Source of the DNA: Ruania rhizosphaerae
Lineage (GTDB): Bacteria > Actinomycetota > Actinomycetes > Actinomycetales > Beutenbergiaceae
DNA: 64,000 nucleotides
Assembly (NCBI RefSeq): GCF_009805705.1
Contig: NZ_VSMB01000009.1
Coordinates: forward strand, 62,001 to 126,000
Reading direction: 5' to 3'
In this document: piece after piece, positions 1-8,678 of the stretch
Position numbering within the stretch: the stretch's first letter is position 1
How the letters are laid out: each line of letters starts with the position of its first letter
Position numbers and translations under genes: made by a program
The notes under the pieces: model-generated
Database searches by the model: none
What the model was told of the DNA's origin: nothing
What the model saw: the letters and a program-made list of their open reading frames with translations, nothing else

Positions 1-757
1 GGTGCTCCATCGCATCGACCTCTGCCACACGCGCCGCTCGGGCCGCGAGGACCGGTCCGAGCACCCCGGCGATCAGCAGGGTGAGGGCGAGCACCGCGCC
101 GATGGCAGGCGAGAACGCACCCACCAGGATCACGCTGCCGGTCGAGACCACGGCGGCCACAGCGGCCGGCAGGAGGCCGCGGACCACCACATCACCCACG
201 GCGTCGGCATCCGCGCCGATCCGCGAGAGCAGGTCCCCGCGCCGCAGACCCAGGGTCGCCTCGGGGCGACCCACGGCGAGAGTCCGGTAGAGCCGCTCGC
301 GCAACGTGGCGACTCCCCGCAGCGCGACATCGTGTGAGGCCAGCCGGTCCAGGTAGCGGAACAATCCGCGCGAGATCCCCAGCGCGCGGACGGTGACCAC
401 TGCGACGGTCAGGTCGAGGACGTGTGGCATCTGGCTCGCTCGGGCGATCAGCCACGCCGAGACGGCTGCGAGCCCGACAGCCGCGGAGAGGGTCAGCGAC
501 CCCCATGCCACCGCTACCAGCGCGCGCCGGCGGGAGACGTCCAAGAGCGGAAGAATCGCCCGGACCGCGCGCAGGTCGGAGAGCAGGCCGCCCGATCGAG
601 CGCCGCCTGCCGACCGGCCCCCTCTTCCCGGCCGGCCCCCTCCACGGGCCGAAAGATCGGCCCCTTCTCGGGATTCACCCTGACTTTCGGGCCCCTGAAG
701 CACGTCGGCGGGCCGGGTCGGCTCGACCGGACTGCCGGAACGTGTCTCGGCGCTCAC
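1..757 (-). CDS. cydC: Thiol reductant ABC exporter subunit CydC, N-terminal part (cut by window edge)
   Basis: Partial gene; about 252 codons are visible and the ATP-binding domain lies outside the window. I start it at GTG 757, whose GTGA overlaps the cydD stop, the same coupling style seen elsewhere in the operon. The first 65 residues are Gly/Arg/Ser-rich and low in complexity. They are followed by a membrane domain with several hydrophobic helices and the segment RALGISRGLFRYLDRLASHD, typical of CydC. With CydD it forms a heterodimeric inner-membrane exporter of cysteine/glutathione needed for cytochrome bd assembly. Family assignment rests on the membrane domain and the operon context. 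Confidence 0.85.
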   Translation of the reverse strand, partial: MSAETRSGSPVEPTRPADVLQGPESQGESREGADLSARGGGRPGRGGRSAGGARSGGLLSDLRAVRAILPLLDVSRRRALVAVAWGSLTLSAAVGLAAVSAWLIARASQMPHVLDLTVAVVTVRALGISRGLFRYLDRLASHDVALRGVATLRERLYRTLAVGRPEATLGLRRGDLLSRIGADADAVGDVVVRGLLPAAVAAVVSTGSVILVGAFSPAIGAVLALTLLIAGVLGPVLAARAARVAEVDAMEH

Positions 758-2412
758 GCGACACGCTCCCCGGCCCGCACCGCGATCACCGCATCGCACG
801 CCTCGATCAACTCCGGCCGGTGGGCCACCACGACCACCACCCGGCCCGCCGTGGCCGCCCGGCGGAGGACCTCGATCAGGTGCTCCTGGGCGAGGCCGTC
901 CAGGTGCGCCGTCGGCTCATCGAGGGCGAGGACCGGCGCCGGGGCGAGCAGGGCGCGCGTGAGCGCCAGCCGCTGACGCTGCCCGAGGGAGAGGCCCCAG
1001 CCGCCCTGTCCGATCCGGGTCTGCCACCCCTGCGGTAGCGACGCGATGACTTCCGACCAGCCGGTGGCGCTCGCCGCTTCGGCCAGCCGCGAATCGTCGG
1101 CGGGCCGCGTCACTCCCAGGTAGTCGGCGACCGTTCCCGGTTCGATCACCGGTCGCTGCGGCACCCACGCCACCTGCTGCCACCACTGCTCAGGTGAGAG
1201 GGACGCAACGGAGGTGACGCCGTCGGGAGCCTCCACGAGAACCTCGCCCTCGTCCGGGGTGAGGGCCCCGACCAGGGTGAGCATCGCCGTCGACTTCCCT
1301 GCACCGTTCGGGCCGGTCAGGCCCGTGACCTGCCCCGCCACGGCGCGCCCGGTCAGGTCACGCGGTGCGGCGTAGGCGCGATCGTCTGCCCCCACCGTGA
1401 CGGCGTTCCACCGGATCGCGTGGACAGTCTCGGGTGCGTGGCCGGTCCCGTCGGGGGGCGGCTCGGTGTCGAGGACCGCGTGTACCCGTTCCGCGGCCGC
1501 GATGCCGTCGGCCGAGGCGTGGAAGTGGGCGCCCACCTGCCGGATCGGCAGCAGCGCCTCCGGTGCGAGGATCAGCACCGCCAGACCAGCCTCCAGACTC
1601 ACCGAACCGGTCACGAGCCGCAGCCCCACCCCGACGGCGACGGCCGCGACGATCAGGCTGGCGAACAGCTCCAGCACCGCGGAGGAGGCGAAGGCCACCC
1701 GCAACGTGGCCATGGTGCTGCGACGAGAGGCCTGAGCCAGTGAGCGGACGCGCTCCGCGGGCCCGAGTGCCCGCCCGAACGCCTGCAGCGTGGGCAGGCC
1801 CGCCAACAGGTCCAGCAGCTGGGCGCCGAGGCGCTCGGACTCCTCGAGGCGACGGCGCGCGAAGGTTTGGGTGACCACACCGATCAGCCACATGAACACC
1901 GGAATCACCGGAAGCAGTGCCACCACGGTCACCGCCGCGGTGAGATCGAGAGTCGCCATGAGGATCAGGACCGCGGGAGTGAGGATCGCCGCCAGCAACA
2001 GTTGCGGCAGGTACCGCACGAAGTACGGTTCCAGATCGTCCAGGCCGCGGGTGAGGGTGGTCCGCACCTCGCTGCCGTGGCGGGCCAGCCAGCGGGGTCC
2101 GAGCGTCGCGGCGTGGTTGAGCGCCTGGGCGCGCAGTTCGGCGATCACCCGGGTGGCGCTACGGTGGGCGAACCGTTCCGTGGCCGCGGCCAGCACCGCC
2201 CGCAGCACGACCAAGCCCGCCACGGCCGCTACTGCCGGTGCGACGTCCGCCCAGGTGGCGTCACCGTCGATCACCGGTGCCAACGACCGGGCCAGCAGCA
2301 CCGCCGTCGCCAGCACGCACGCGGTGGTCGCCACCGTGAGCCCGGCCGTCAGCAGCATGTACCCACGCGCGGCGCGCGCCCGGGTCAGCAGCCGAGGGTC
2401 GAAGGGCTTCAT
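754..2412 (-). CDS. cydD: Thiol reductant ABC exporter subunit CydD
   Basis: Half-transporter of 552 residues. An N-terminal ABC membrane domain (about residues 15-310) is followed by a nucleotide-binding domain. Walker A GPNGAGKST lies near residue 370, the signature near 474 and Walker B with LALDEP near 495. The signature reads LSLGQ rather than the common LSGGQ. It pairs with CydC to export reduced thiols and support assembly of the bd oxidase. The start ATG overlaps the cydB stop (ATGA) and its stop overlaps the cydC start, so cydB-cydD-cydC should be translationally coupled. Identity is well supported by operon position. Confidence 0.93.
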   Translation of the reverse strand: MKPFDPRLLTRARAARGYMLLTAGLTVATTACVLATAVLLARSLAPVIDGDATWADVAPAVAAVAGLVVLRAVLAAATERFAHRSATRVIAELRAQALNHAATLGPRWLARHGSEVRTTLTRGLDDLEPYFVRYLPQLLLAAILTPAVLILMATLDLTAAVTVVALLPVIPVFMWLIGVVTQTFARRRLEESERLGAQLLDLLAGLPTLQAFGRALGPAERVRSLAQASRRSTMATLRVAFASSAVLELFASLIVAAVAVGVGLRLVTGSVSLEAGLAVLILAPEALLPIRQVGAHFHASADGIAAAERVHAVLDTEPPPDGTGHAPETVHAIRWNAVTVGADDRAYAAPRDLTGRAVAGQVTGLTGPNGAGKSTAMLTLVGALTPDEGEVLVEAPDGVTSVASLSPEQWWQQVAWVPQRPVIEPGTVADYLGVTRPADDSRLAEAASATGWSEVIASLPQGWQTRIGQGGWGLSLGQRQRLALTRALLAPAPVLALDEPTAHLDGLAQEHLIEVLRRAATAGRVVVVVAHRPELIEACDAVIAVRAGERVA

Positions 2413-3449
2413 CGACGGGACGCATCATCTGCCCGGGCGGGCAGGCCGGTGTGCGGGGGAATGACCTCGGCTGTGAGGCGCTTGCGGAACACCCAGTACG
2501 TCCACGCCTGGTAGCCGATCACCAGCGGGGTCAGGAAGGCCGCCACCCAGGTCATGATCGTCAGCGTGTAGGAGGTGGACGAGGCGTTCGCGATCGTCAG
2601 GGAGTTCGCCGGGTCGTTGATCGCCGGCATCACGTTCGGGAAGAGCGAACCGAACAGCAGTGCGACGGCCGCGGCGATCACCAGCACGCTGGCCCCGAAG
2701 GCCCACCCCTCCCGGCGTGCCCGGGTGGTCACGATCACGGCGACCAGTCCAGCGGCTGCGAGGCCGACAGCGGCCCAGGTCCACGTGTGCGCGGAGTGGC
2801 TGAGCTGAGTCCAGACCGCGAACGTTCCCGCGACCAGCGTGGTCGGCACGGCCAGCACGGCGGCGGCGCGTCCGGCGCGCTCGCGCATGGGGCCGGCCGT
2901 CTTGAGTGCGAGGAAGATCGCGCCGTGGGTCGCGAAGAGCGTCGCGGTGGTCGCGGCGCCGAGCAGGGCGTAGGGGGAGAGGAGGTCCAGCACGGAGCTC
3001 GTCATCTGATGGTCAGGCGTCAGCTCGACCCCGCGCACCAGGTTCGCCAGCGCGAGCCCCCAGCCGACGGCCGGGATCCACGACCCGAGGGTGATCGCCC
3101 AGTCCCAGCGTGCCCGCCAGACCGGGTCATCGATCTTCCCGCGGAACTCGAACGCCACCCCGCGCACGATCAGTGCGATCAGAATGAGCAGCAGGGGGAG
3201 GTAGAAGCCGGAGAACATCGTGGCGTACCACTCGGGGAAGGCAGCGAACATGGCGCCTCCGGCCACGAGCACCCACACCTCGTTCCCGTCCCACACCGGT
3301 CCGATGGTGTTGATGACGAGCCGGCGGTCGGTGTCGTTGCGGCTCAATGGGCGCATCAGCATCCCGACGCCGAAGTCGAAACCTTCGAGCACCAGGTAGC
3401 CGAGCCAGAGCACGGCGATGAGCAGGAACCAGAGCTGGGGGAGATCCAT
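2409..3449 (-). CDS. cydB: Cytochrome bd ubiquinol/menaquinol oxidase subunit II
   Basis: 346 residues, normal for CydB. The N-terminus has the family pattern of a first helix followed by GYLVLEGFDFGVGML, and about nine hydrophobic segments follow. The motif GPVWDGNEVWVL near residue 50 is characteristic. Subunit II stabilises the haem-bearing subunit I in the cytoplasmic membrane, where the complex reduces oxygen to water at low oxygen tension. It starts 11 bases after the cydA stop and overlaps cydD by 4 bases. Confidence 0.96.
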   Translation of the reverse strand: MDLPQLWFLLIAVLWLGYLVLEGFDFGVGMLMRPLSRNDTDRRLVINTIGPVWDGNEVWVLVAGGAMFAAFPEWYATMFSGFYLPLLLILIALIVRGVAFEFRGKIDDPVWRARWDWAITLGSWIPAVGWGLALANLVRGVELTPDHQMTSSVLDLLSPYALLGAATTATLFATHGAIFLALKTAGPMRERAGRAAAVLAVPTTLVAGTFAVWTQLSHSAHTWTWAAVGLAAAGLVAVIVTTRARREGWAFGASVLVIAAAVALLFGSLFPNVMPAINDPANSLTIANASSTSYTLTIMTWVAAFLTPLVIGYQAWTYWVFRKRLTAEVIPPHTGLPARADDASRR

Positions 3450-3460
3450 CGGAGGTGTCC

Positions 3461-4966
3461 TCAGTAGGCGAAGGAGAGGGGCGTGTTTGTGCTGCCGGTG
3501 TCGTCGGCATCACCGCTGCCGCCAGAATCATCAGGCCCATCGGCGTCTGCGGCGGTCGGGGGCGACGTCGCGGCGACGCCCGCCGCGGCATAGCGGCGCA
3601 TGAGGCGGAACCACACCACGGCCAGCACCCCGTAGATCGCGGTGAACGCGGCCATCGAGGCGATCACTTCCCCGGCCACCACTGATTCGGAGACCCCGTC
3701 GGCGGTCAGCAGCCGGATGGCGTCGACCCCGTTGGGATCGGGATTGGGGACGACCACCCAGGGTTGGCGCCCCGTCTCGGTGAAGATCCAGCCGAAGGAG
3801 GCAGCCACGAAGGGCATCGGCAGCGCGAGCAGGCACAGCCGCGCGAACCACGGGTTCTCGGTGACACGCCCCTTGCGCAGCAGCCACAGCCCGGCGAGGG
3901 CCAGGGCGGCGCTGAAGGCGGCGAAGCCGATCATGAACCGGAAGGACCAGTAGGTGAGGGCGAGATTGGGCTGGTAGTCCACACCCTCGCCGTACGCCTC
4001 CTCGTACTCGGTCTGCAGGTCCTGCACGCCCGGGAGGTAGCCGTCGAAGTCTCCCGTGCCGAGGAAGCTGGTCAGGCCGGGGACGGTGAGTACGTGGTGG
4101 ACACCCTCGCAGGAGTTCGACAGGTCCCCGATGGTCAGGATCGAGAAGGCGGCACCGCTCTCACCCTCGCAGAGAGCTTCGGCGGCGGACATCTTCATCG
4201 GCTGCTGCTCGTACATCAGCTTCGCCTGCCAGTCACCGCTGGCTGCCACCCCGACTCCGGAGAGCAGGATCGTGACCATCCCGAGGATCGCGGCAGGCCG
4301 GTAGATCTCACGGGCACTCTGGTGATCCCCGCCGCGTACCGACTTCACGATCCACCAGCCGGCCACCCCGGCCACGAATGTCCCCGCCACGAGGAAGGAG
4401 GTGGCGATCGTGTGGGCGTAGGCGGCGAGAAGGGTGTTGTTGGTGAGGACGGCCCCGAAGTCGGTCATCTCGGCGCGACCGGTGACGTCGTTGTAGATCG
4501 CACCGACCGGGTGCTGCATCCACGAGTTCGCCGCCAGGATGAAGAACGCAGAGGCATTGCTGCCGGCTGCGACGATCCAGATGCACGCCAGGTGCACCTT
4601 CTTGGGTAGGCGGTCCCAGCCGAAGATCCACAGTCCGATGAAGGTGGACTCGAGGAAGAACGCGGCCAGCCCCTCGATCGCCAGCGGTGCGCCGAAGACG
4701 TCGCCCACGAACCGGGAGTACTCGCTCCAGTTCATCCCGAACTGGAACTCCTGGACGATTCCGGTGACCACACCCAGCGCCAGATTGATCAGCAGCAGCT
4801 TGCCGAAGAACTTCGTCAGCTTCAGCCACCGCTCACTGCCGGTGCGAACCCAGACTGTCTGCATGATCGCCACCAGTGGCGCCAGACCGATCGTGAGGGG
4901 GACGAAGATGAAGTGGTAGACGGTGACGATGGCGAACTGCCACCGCGCCAGGTCCAGAGTGTCCAC
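3461..4966 (-). CDS. cydA: Cytochrome bd ubiquinol/menaquinol oxidase subunit I
   Basis: I start the gene at GTG 4966 (501 residues) because a GAGGAGGA ribosome-binding site lies about 8-10 bases upstream and the protein then begins VDTLDLARWQFAIVTVYHF, the canonical CydA N-terminus. The open frame continues 60 codons upstream but without family-like sequence. His18 corresponds to the conserved haem-ligand histidine. The quinol-site region and the TGRQPWV motif near the C-terminal third are present. The C-terminal tail (about 30 residues) is Ala/Asp/Ser-rich and variable. First gene of the cydABDC operon, divergent from the RNase E gene. Confidence 0.95.
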   Translation of the reverse strand: MDTLDLARWQFAIVTVYHFIFVPLTIGLAPLVAIMQTVWVRTGSERWLKLTKFFGKLLLINLALGVVTGIVQEFQFGMNWSEYSRFVGDVFGAPLAIEGLAAFFLESTFIGLWIFGWDRLPKKVHLACIWIVAAGSNASAFFILAANSWMQHPVGAIYNDVTGRAEMTDFGAVLTNNTLLAAYAHTIATSFLVAGTFVAGVAGWWIVKSVRGGDHQSAREIYRPAAILGMVTILLSGVGVAASGDWQAKLMYEQQPMKMSAAEALCEGESGAAFSILTIGDLSNSCEGVHHVLTVPGLTSFLGTGDFDGYLPGVQDLQTEYEEAYGEGVDYQPNLALTYWSFRFMIGFAAFSAALALAGLWLLRKGRVTENPWFARLCLLALPMPFVAASFGWIFTETGRQPWVVVPNPDPNGVDAIRLLTADGVSESVVAGEVIASMAAFTAIYGVLAVVWFRLMRRYAAAGVAATSPPTAADADGPDDSGGSGDADDTGSTNTPLSFAY

Positions 4967-5376
4967 GAGCGCTGCGTCCTCCTCGGTGTCGGTGCGTTCA
5001 CGGTAGGCGCGGCCGTGGCCGGCGATCCGGGACGAAGGTCCCTGCTGTGGGTGTGCCGTCACGGGTCTTGACGGCGGCAGTGTGCGATACTTCTGCGTGG
5101 TGACCGGCTCGTTCCATACCTGCCGGGAGCCCGGTGACATCAGCACAGGTAGTTGGGGTCATGGGACACGCGCCGCCTCTGGCGGCTGGCGCGGCTCAGG
5201 ACCGACCACCCGAGGACGCCCCCATGGCGTTGGATGCCACTGGCAGACGGTCAGCGCGAACACCATCGCGAGGCTCGAGCACCCAGGACTTTTTTCGAGG
5301 TGGCCACCAGGTCACCACCGAGCAGCCCCGGGCACCAGGTGGGTATGGCTGGCGCCCGCGGCCAGGGAACCCACCC
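4967..5376. other. Divergent intergenic region between cydA and the RNase E gene
   Basis: About 410 bases without a convincing gene. It must hold the cydA promoter and the promoter and 5' leader of the RNase E gene. The RNase E reading frame stays open back to 5134 but the translated stretch has no recognisable domain. A run of six T follows a GC-rich segment at about 5289-5295, which might be part of a leader hairpin. A TTGACG element at 5068 has no well-spaced -10 partner, so I do not call a promoter. RNase E leaders are often autoregulatory in other bacteria; nothing here proves that. Confidence 0.4.
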
Positions 5377-8300
5377 GTGTCAGACGAACAGCAGAACACA
5401 CCCGAAACCGCTCAGACTCAGCCGCGTACGCGCCGGTCCCGGCGAGCCACCGCACCGGCGATGACGCCGGACGTCGCCACCGAGACCGCCCCCGTCACGG
5501 ATCCGCAGACCGCGGAGAACGTCGCCGACACCGCCGCAGAGGCTCCTTCACAGCCCGACGCCGAGGCCGCACCCGAGCAGGAGAGCCCGCCGGCGCGCAA
5601 GCCCAGGGCGAAGCGCTCGCCTCGTCGCAAGACCACGTCCGGCTCGGTTGACTCGGTTGACTCGGCCGACCAGACCGTCACGGACAGCGACTCAGGCGGC
5701 TCAGGCGACTCCGCGCCCACCGGCGAGAGTTCCGCTGCCGTTGCGGACGTGTCGTCGCCCAGCGCCGGCGCGGAGGCTAAGAAGGTCGAGGAGCCAAGTG
5801 CTCCCGACGACGCAGCCTCAGCCGAGGGCACACAGTCGCCTGCCGAGGAGGACAAGCCCGCGCGCAAGCGCCGCAGTGGCGGCCGCCGTGCGGTCTCGAC
5901 CGGTGGCACACCGCAGCCGGTGCTGGACGTCTTTGCCGCATTCGGTGTCACCGCAGACGAGGAGGGCGAAGCCGACGAACAGGCGAGTAACCCTCAGATC
6001 GATCTCGACCTGCCCGAGCGGGAGACGACGGGCAGGGATGAGGACGAGGCCGTCGTCCACGAGGCACAGGACGACGAGGAGGAGAGTGAGCCCGAGGAGG
6101 CCGCCTCCTCCGACGACGACTCTCCCCGCCTGCCGGCGACCGCGCTGCTCTTCCAGGCTCCGGACCCGTCCCGCGGTCGCCGTCGCAGGAAGGCGACCAG
6201 CGATGCGGGAGCTCCGAAGGTGCACAGCGCGCCTGATGGCGACGCTGACGACACGGACAAGAGCGCCGGCGACAACACGGCCGACAGCGAGTCCGCCGAG
6301 GGCGGGCAGCAGGACGAGGCGTCCTCCGACGAGCAGACTGGCGGCGGTGGCAAGCGCCGTCGGCGCCGCGGGGGCCGTGGCCGCCGTAAGTCCGGGGGTG
6401 GCCAGGACCAGGACGATCAGGACCAGTCCGGCCAGAAGGACGACGCCGACGAGGGATCCGACTCCGGCAGGAGCGGTTCGGGGGAGTCGTCCAAGGGTTC
6501 GAAGAAGAAGTCCGGGAAGGGCAAGGGCGGCTCCAAGGACTCCAAGGACACCGACGAGGCGGACCAGGACTCCGACGCCGACTCCTCCTCGGACTCGGGT
6601 GAGGACGGCGCGGGTGAGCAGGAGGGCTCGGGTTCGTCCCGCCGTCGTCGGCGCCGTCGCAGCCGCGGATCGCGTAGCGGCAACGGAGAGGAAACCTCGG
6701 CCAAGGACGAGGTGACTGCACTCAAGGGTTCCACGCGGCTCGAGGCCAAGCGTCAGCGCCGCCGGGAGGGCCGGGATTCCGGCCGTCGGCGTTCGATCAT
6801 CACCGAGGCGGAGTTCCTCGCGCGTCGTGAGTCGGTCGAGCGCTCGATGGTGGTGCGTGAACGTGATGGCCGCACGCAGATTGCGGTGCTTGAGGACGAT
6901 GTGCTGGTCGAGCACTACGTGGCCCGCAAGACCCAGAGCTCGATGGTCGGCAACGTCTACCTGGGCCGCGTGCAGAACGTGCTTCCGTCGATGGAGGCCG
7001 CCTTCGTCGACCTCGGCAAGGGGCGTAACGCCGTCCTGTACGCCGGTGAGGTGAACTGGGACGCGGCGGGCCTGGAGGGACAGCCTCGCCGTATCGAGCA
7101 GGCGCTCTCCTCCGGAGACTCCGTCCTGGTTCAGGTGACCAAGGACCCGATCGGGCACAAGGGCGCACGCCTGACGGCGCAGGTCACCCTCGCGGGCCGG
7201 TACCTGGTGCTCGTGCCGTCCGGCTCGATGACCGGCATCTCCCGCAAGCTGCCCGACACCGAGCGCCAGCGGCTGAAGAAGCTCCTCAAGGAGATCGTGC
7301 CCGAGGGGCAGGGCGTCATCGTGCGCACGGCCGCCGAGGGCGCGAGTGAGGAGGCGCTGCGCCGCGACGTCGAACGTCTCACCAAGCAGTGGGACGACAT
7401 CCAGACCAAGGTCGGCCGTAAGTCCATCAGCGCCCCGGTGCTCCTCAAGGGTGAGCCGGAGCTCTCCACCCGGGTGGTCCGGGACGTCTTCAACGAGGAC
7501 TTCAAGCAGCTCGTCGTCGCCGGCGACGAGGCGTGGAAGACGATCTCCGACTACGTCGGTACCGTCGCACCGGACCTGAGCGAACGCCTCAGCCACTGGA
7601 CCTCCTCCAAGGACGTCTTCGCCGAGTACCGGATCGACGAACAGCTCGCCAAGGGTATGGACCGCAAGGTCTGGCTGCCCTCCGGTGGGTCGCTCGTGAT
7701 CGACCGGACCGAGGCGATGACGGTGGTCGACGTCAACACCGGGAAGTTCACCGGATCCGGCGGCACGCTGGAGGAGACCGTCACCAAGAACAACCTGGAG
7801 GCGGCCGAGGAGATCGTGCGCCAGCTGCGGCTGCGCGACATCGGCGGCATCATCGTCGTGGACTTCATCGACATGGTGCTCGAAGCCAACCGGGACCTGG
7901 TGATGCGACGCCTCGTGGAGTGCCTGGGCCGGGACCGGACCCGCCACCAGGTGGCCGAGGTGACCTCGCTGGGTCTGGTGCAGATGACCCGCAAGCGTGT
8001 TGGCCAGGGTCTGGTCGAGGCGTTCAGTGAGACCTGTGAGCACTGCAACGGACGCGGTTTCCTCGTGCACTCCGAGCCGGTGGAGTCTTCTGGCGGCGGC
8101 GGTGGTGGTAAGGGCAACGGGAACGGCAATGGTGGCGGCTCCTCCGAGTCGTCTTCGCGGCCTTCCCGACGGCGTAAGGGCCGTTCCGAGAAGGCCTCGC
8201 CCGAGCCTGAGATCGACCCGGAGAAGCAGGCTCAGGTGCGTGCCACCCTCGCCACGATCGCGGCCGCGGCCGCGCACGCCCATGAGCACGAGCAGCATCA

Positions 8301-8664
8301 GGAGGAGGACAGCAACGCCGGCACGCCCTCGGCTCCGGTCGCTGCCGACTCGGATGCGTCTGACTCGGATGCGTCCGGCACGGAGTCGGGTGAGGCTACG
8401 GAGTCCGGCGAGTCGGCAGTTCCGAAAGGGGACGATGCCGAGTCTGCAGCTCCGAAAGGAGATGGTGCAGAGTCCGCAGCTCCGAAAGGAGACGACGCCG
8501 AGTCCGCAGCACCCCAAGGGGACGACGCTGGGACGGGCACTGCGCAGGTGGATGCCGTGGACCCGCCAAACGCGGAAGCAGTAGCCGAGCCGGCGCAGCC
8601 CGTGAGCCATGCCGAGGCTCTCGTGGAGCCCGTGCCCTCGGTCGAGGAGAAGCCCGCGCAGTAG
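5377..8664 (+). CDS. rne: Ribonuclease E/G family endoribonuclease
   Basis: 1095 residues from GTG 5377; upstream in-frame starts to 5134 are possible, but VSDEQQNTPE looks like the natural beginning. The first 460 residues are disordered, rich in Asp/Glu/Ser with Arg-rich patches (RRRRRGGRGRR). The catalytic core follows at about 470-890: S1 domain (SSMVGNVYLGRVQNVLPSM), metal-binding aspartates in DVNTG near 786 and DFIDM near 829, and the zinc-link CEHCNGRGF near 887. The C-terminal tail has four 10-residue repeats. It cleaves single-stranded RNA in mRNA decay and rRNA/tRNA processing. Disordered arms flanking a central core are the usual actinobacterial layout. Confidence 0.95.
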   Translation: MSDEQQNTPETAQTQPRTRRSRRATAPAMTPDVATETAPVTDPQTAENVADTAAEAPSQPDAEAAPEQESPPARKPRAKRSPRRKTTSGSVDSVDSADQTVTDSDSGGSGDSAPTGESSAAVADVSSPSAGAEAKKVEEPSAPDDAASAEGTQSPAEEDKPARKRRSGGRRAVSTGGTPQPVLDVFAAFGVTADEEGEADEQASNPQIDLDLPERETTGRDEDEAVVHEAQDDEEESEPEEAASSDDDSPRLPATALLFQAPDPSRGRRRRKATSDAGAPKVHSAPDGDADDTDKSAGDNTADSESAEGGQQDEASSDEQTGGGGKRRRRRGGRGRRKSGGGQDQDDQDQSGQKDDADEGSDSGRSGSGESSKGSKKKSGKGKGGSKDSKDTDEADQDSDADSSSDSGEDGAGEQEGSGSSRRRRRRRSRGSRSGNGEETSAKDEVTALKGSTRLEAKRQRRREGRDSGRRRSIITEAEFLARRESVERSMVVRERDGRTQIAVLEDDVLVEHYVARKTQSSMVGNVYLGRVQNVLPSMEAAFVDLGKGRNAVLYAGEVNWDAAGLEGQPRRIEQALSSGDSVLVQVTKDPIGHKGARLTAQVTLAGRYLVLVPSGSMTGISRKLPDTERQRLKKLLKEIVPEGQGVIVRTAAEGASEEALRRDVERLTKQWDDIQTKVGRKSISAPVLLKGEPELSTRVVRDVFNEDFKQLVVAGDEAWKTISDYVGTVAPDLSERLSHWTSSKDVFAEYRIDEQLAKGMDRKVWLPSGGSLVIDRTEAMTVVDVNTGKFTGSGGTLEETVTKNNLEAAEEIVRQLRLRDIGGIIVVDFIDMVLEANRDLVMRRLVECLGRDRTRHQVAEVTSLGLVQMTRKRVGQGLVEAFSETCEHCNGRGFLVHSEPVESSGGGGGGKGNGNGNGGGSSESSSRPSRRRKGRSEKASPEPEIDPEKQAQVRATLATIAAAAAHAHEHEQHQEEDSNAGTPSAPVAADSDASDSDASGTESGEATESGESAVPKGDDAESAAPKGDGAESAAPKGDDAESAAPQGDDAGTGTAQVDAVDPPNAEAVAEPAQPVSHAEALVEPVPSVEEKPAQ
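8410..8529 (+). repeat. Four 30-bp tandem repeats inside the RNase E tail
   Basis: Four imperfect 30-base units encode a 10-residue motif of the form E-S-A-x-P-(K/Q)-G-D-(D/G)-A. The copies differ by a few bases, including some that change residues. They lie in the disordered C-terminal arm, so copy-number variation should be tolerated. Confidence 0.85.
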
Positions 8665-8678
8665 GTTGCTCGCTGTGC

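Noticed and set aside
5068-5093. Promoter TTGACG with GATACT
   Set aside because: The spacer is only about 12 bases, too short for a sigma70 promoter.
4967-5146. Upstream extension of cydA to 5146
   Set aside because: The extra 60 residues have no CydA similarity, and GTG 4966 has a strong ribosome-binding site and the canonical N-terminus.
5134-5376. Longer RNase E start
   Set aside because: The frame is open but carries no domain, and the stretch reads like leader DNA. Kept as an alternative only.
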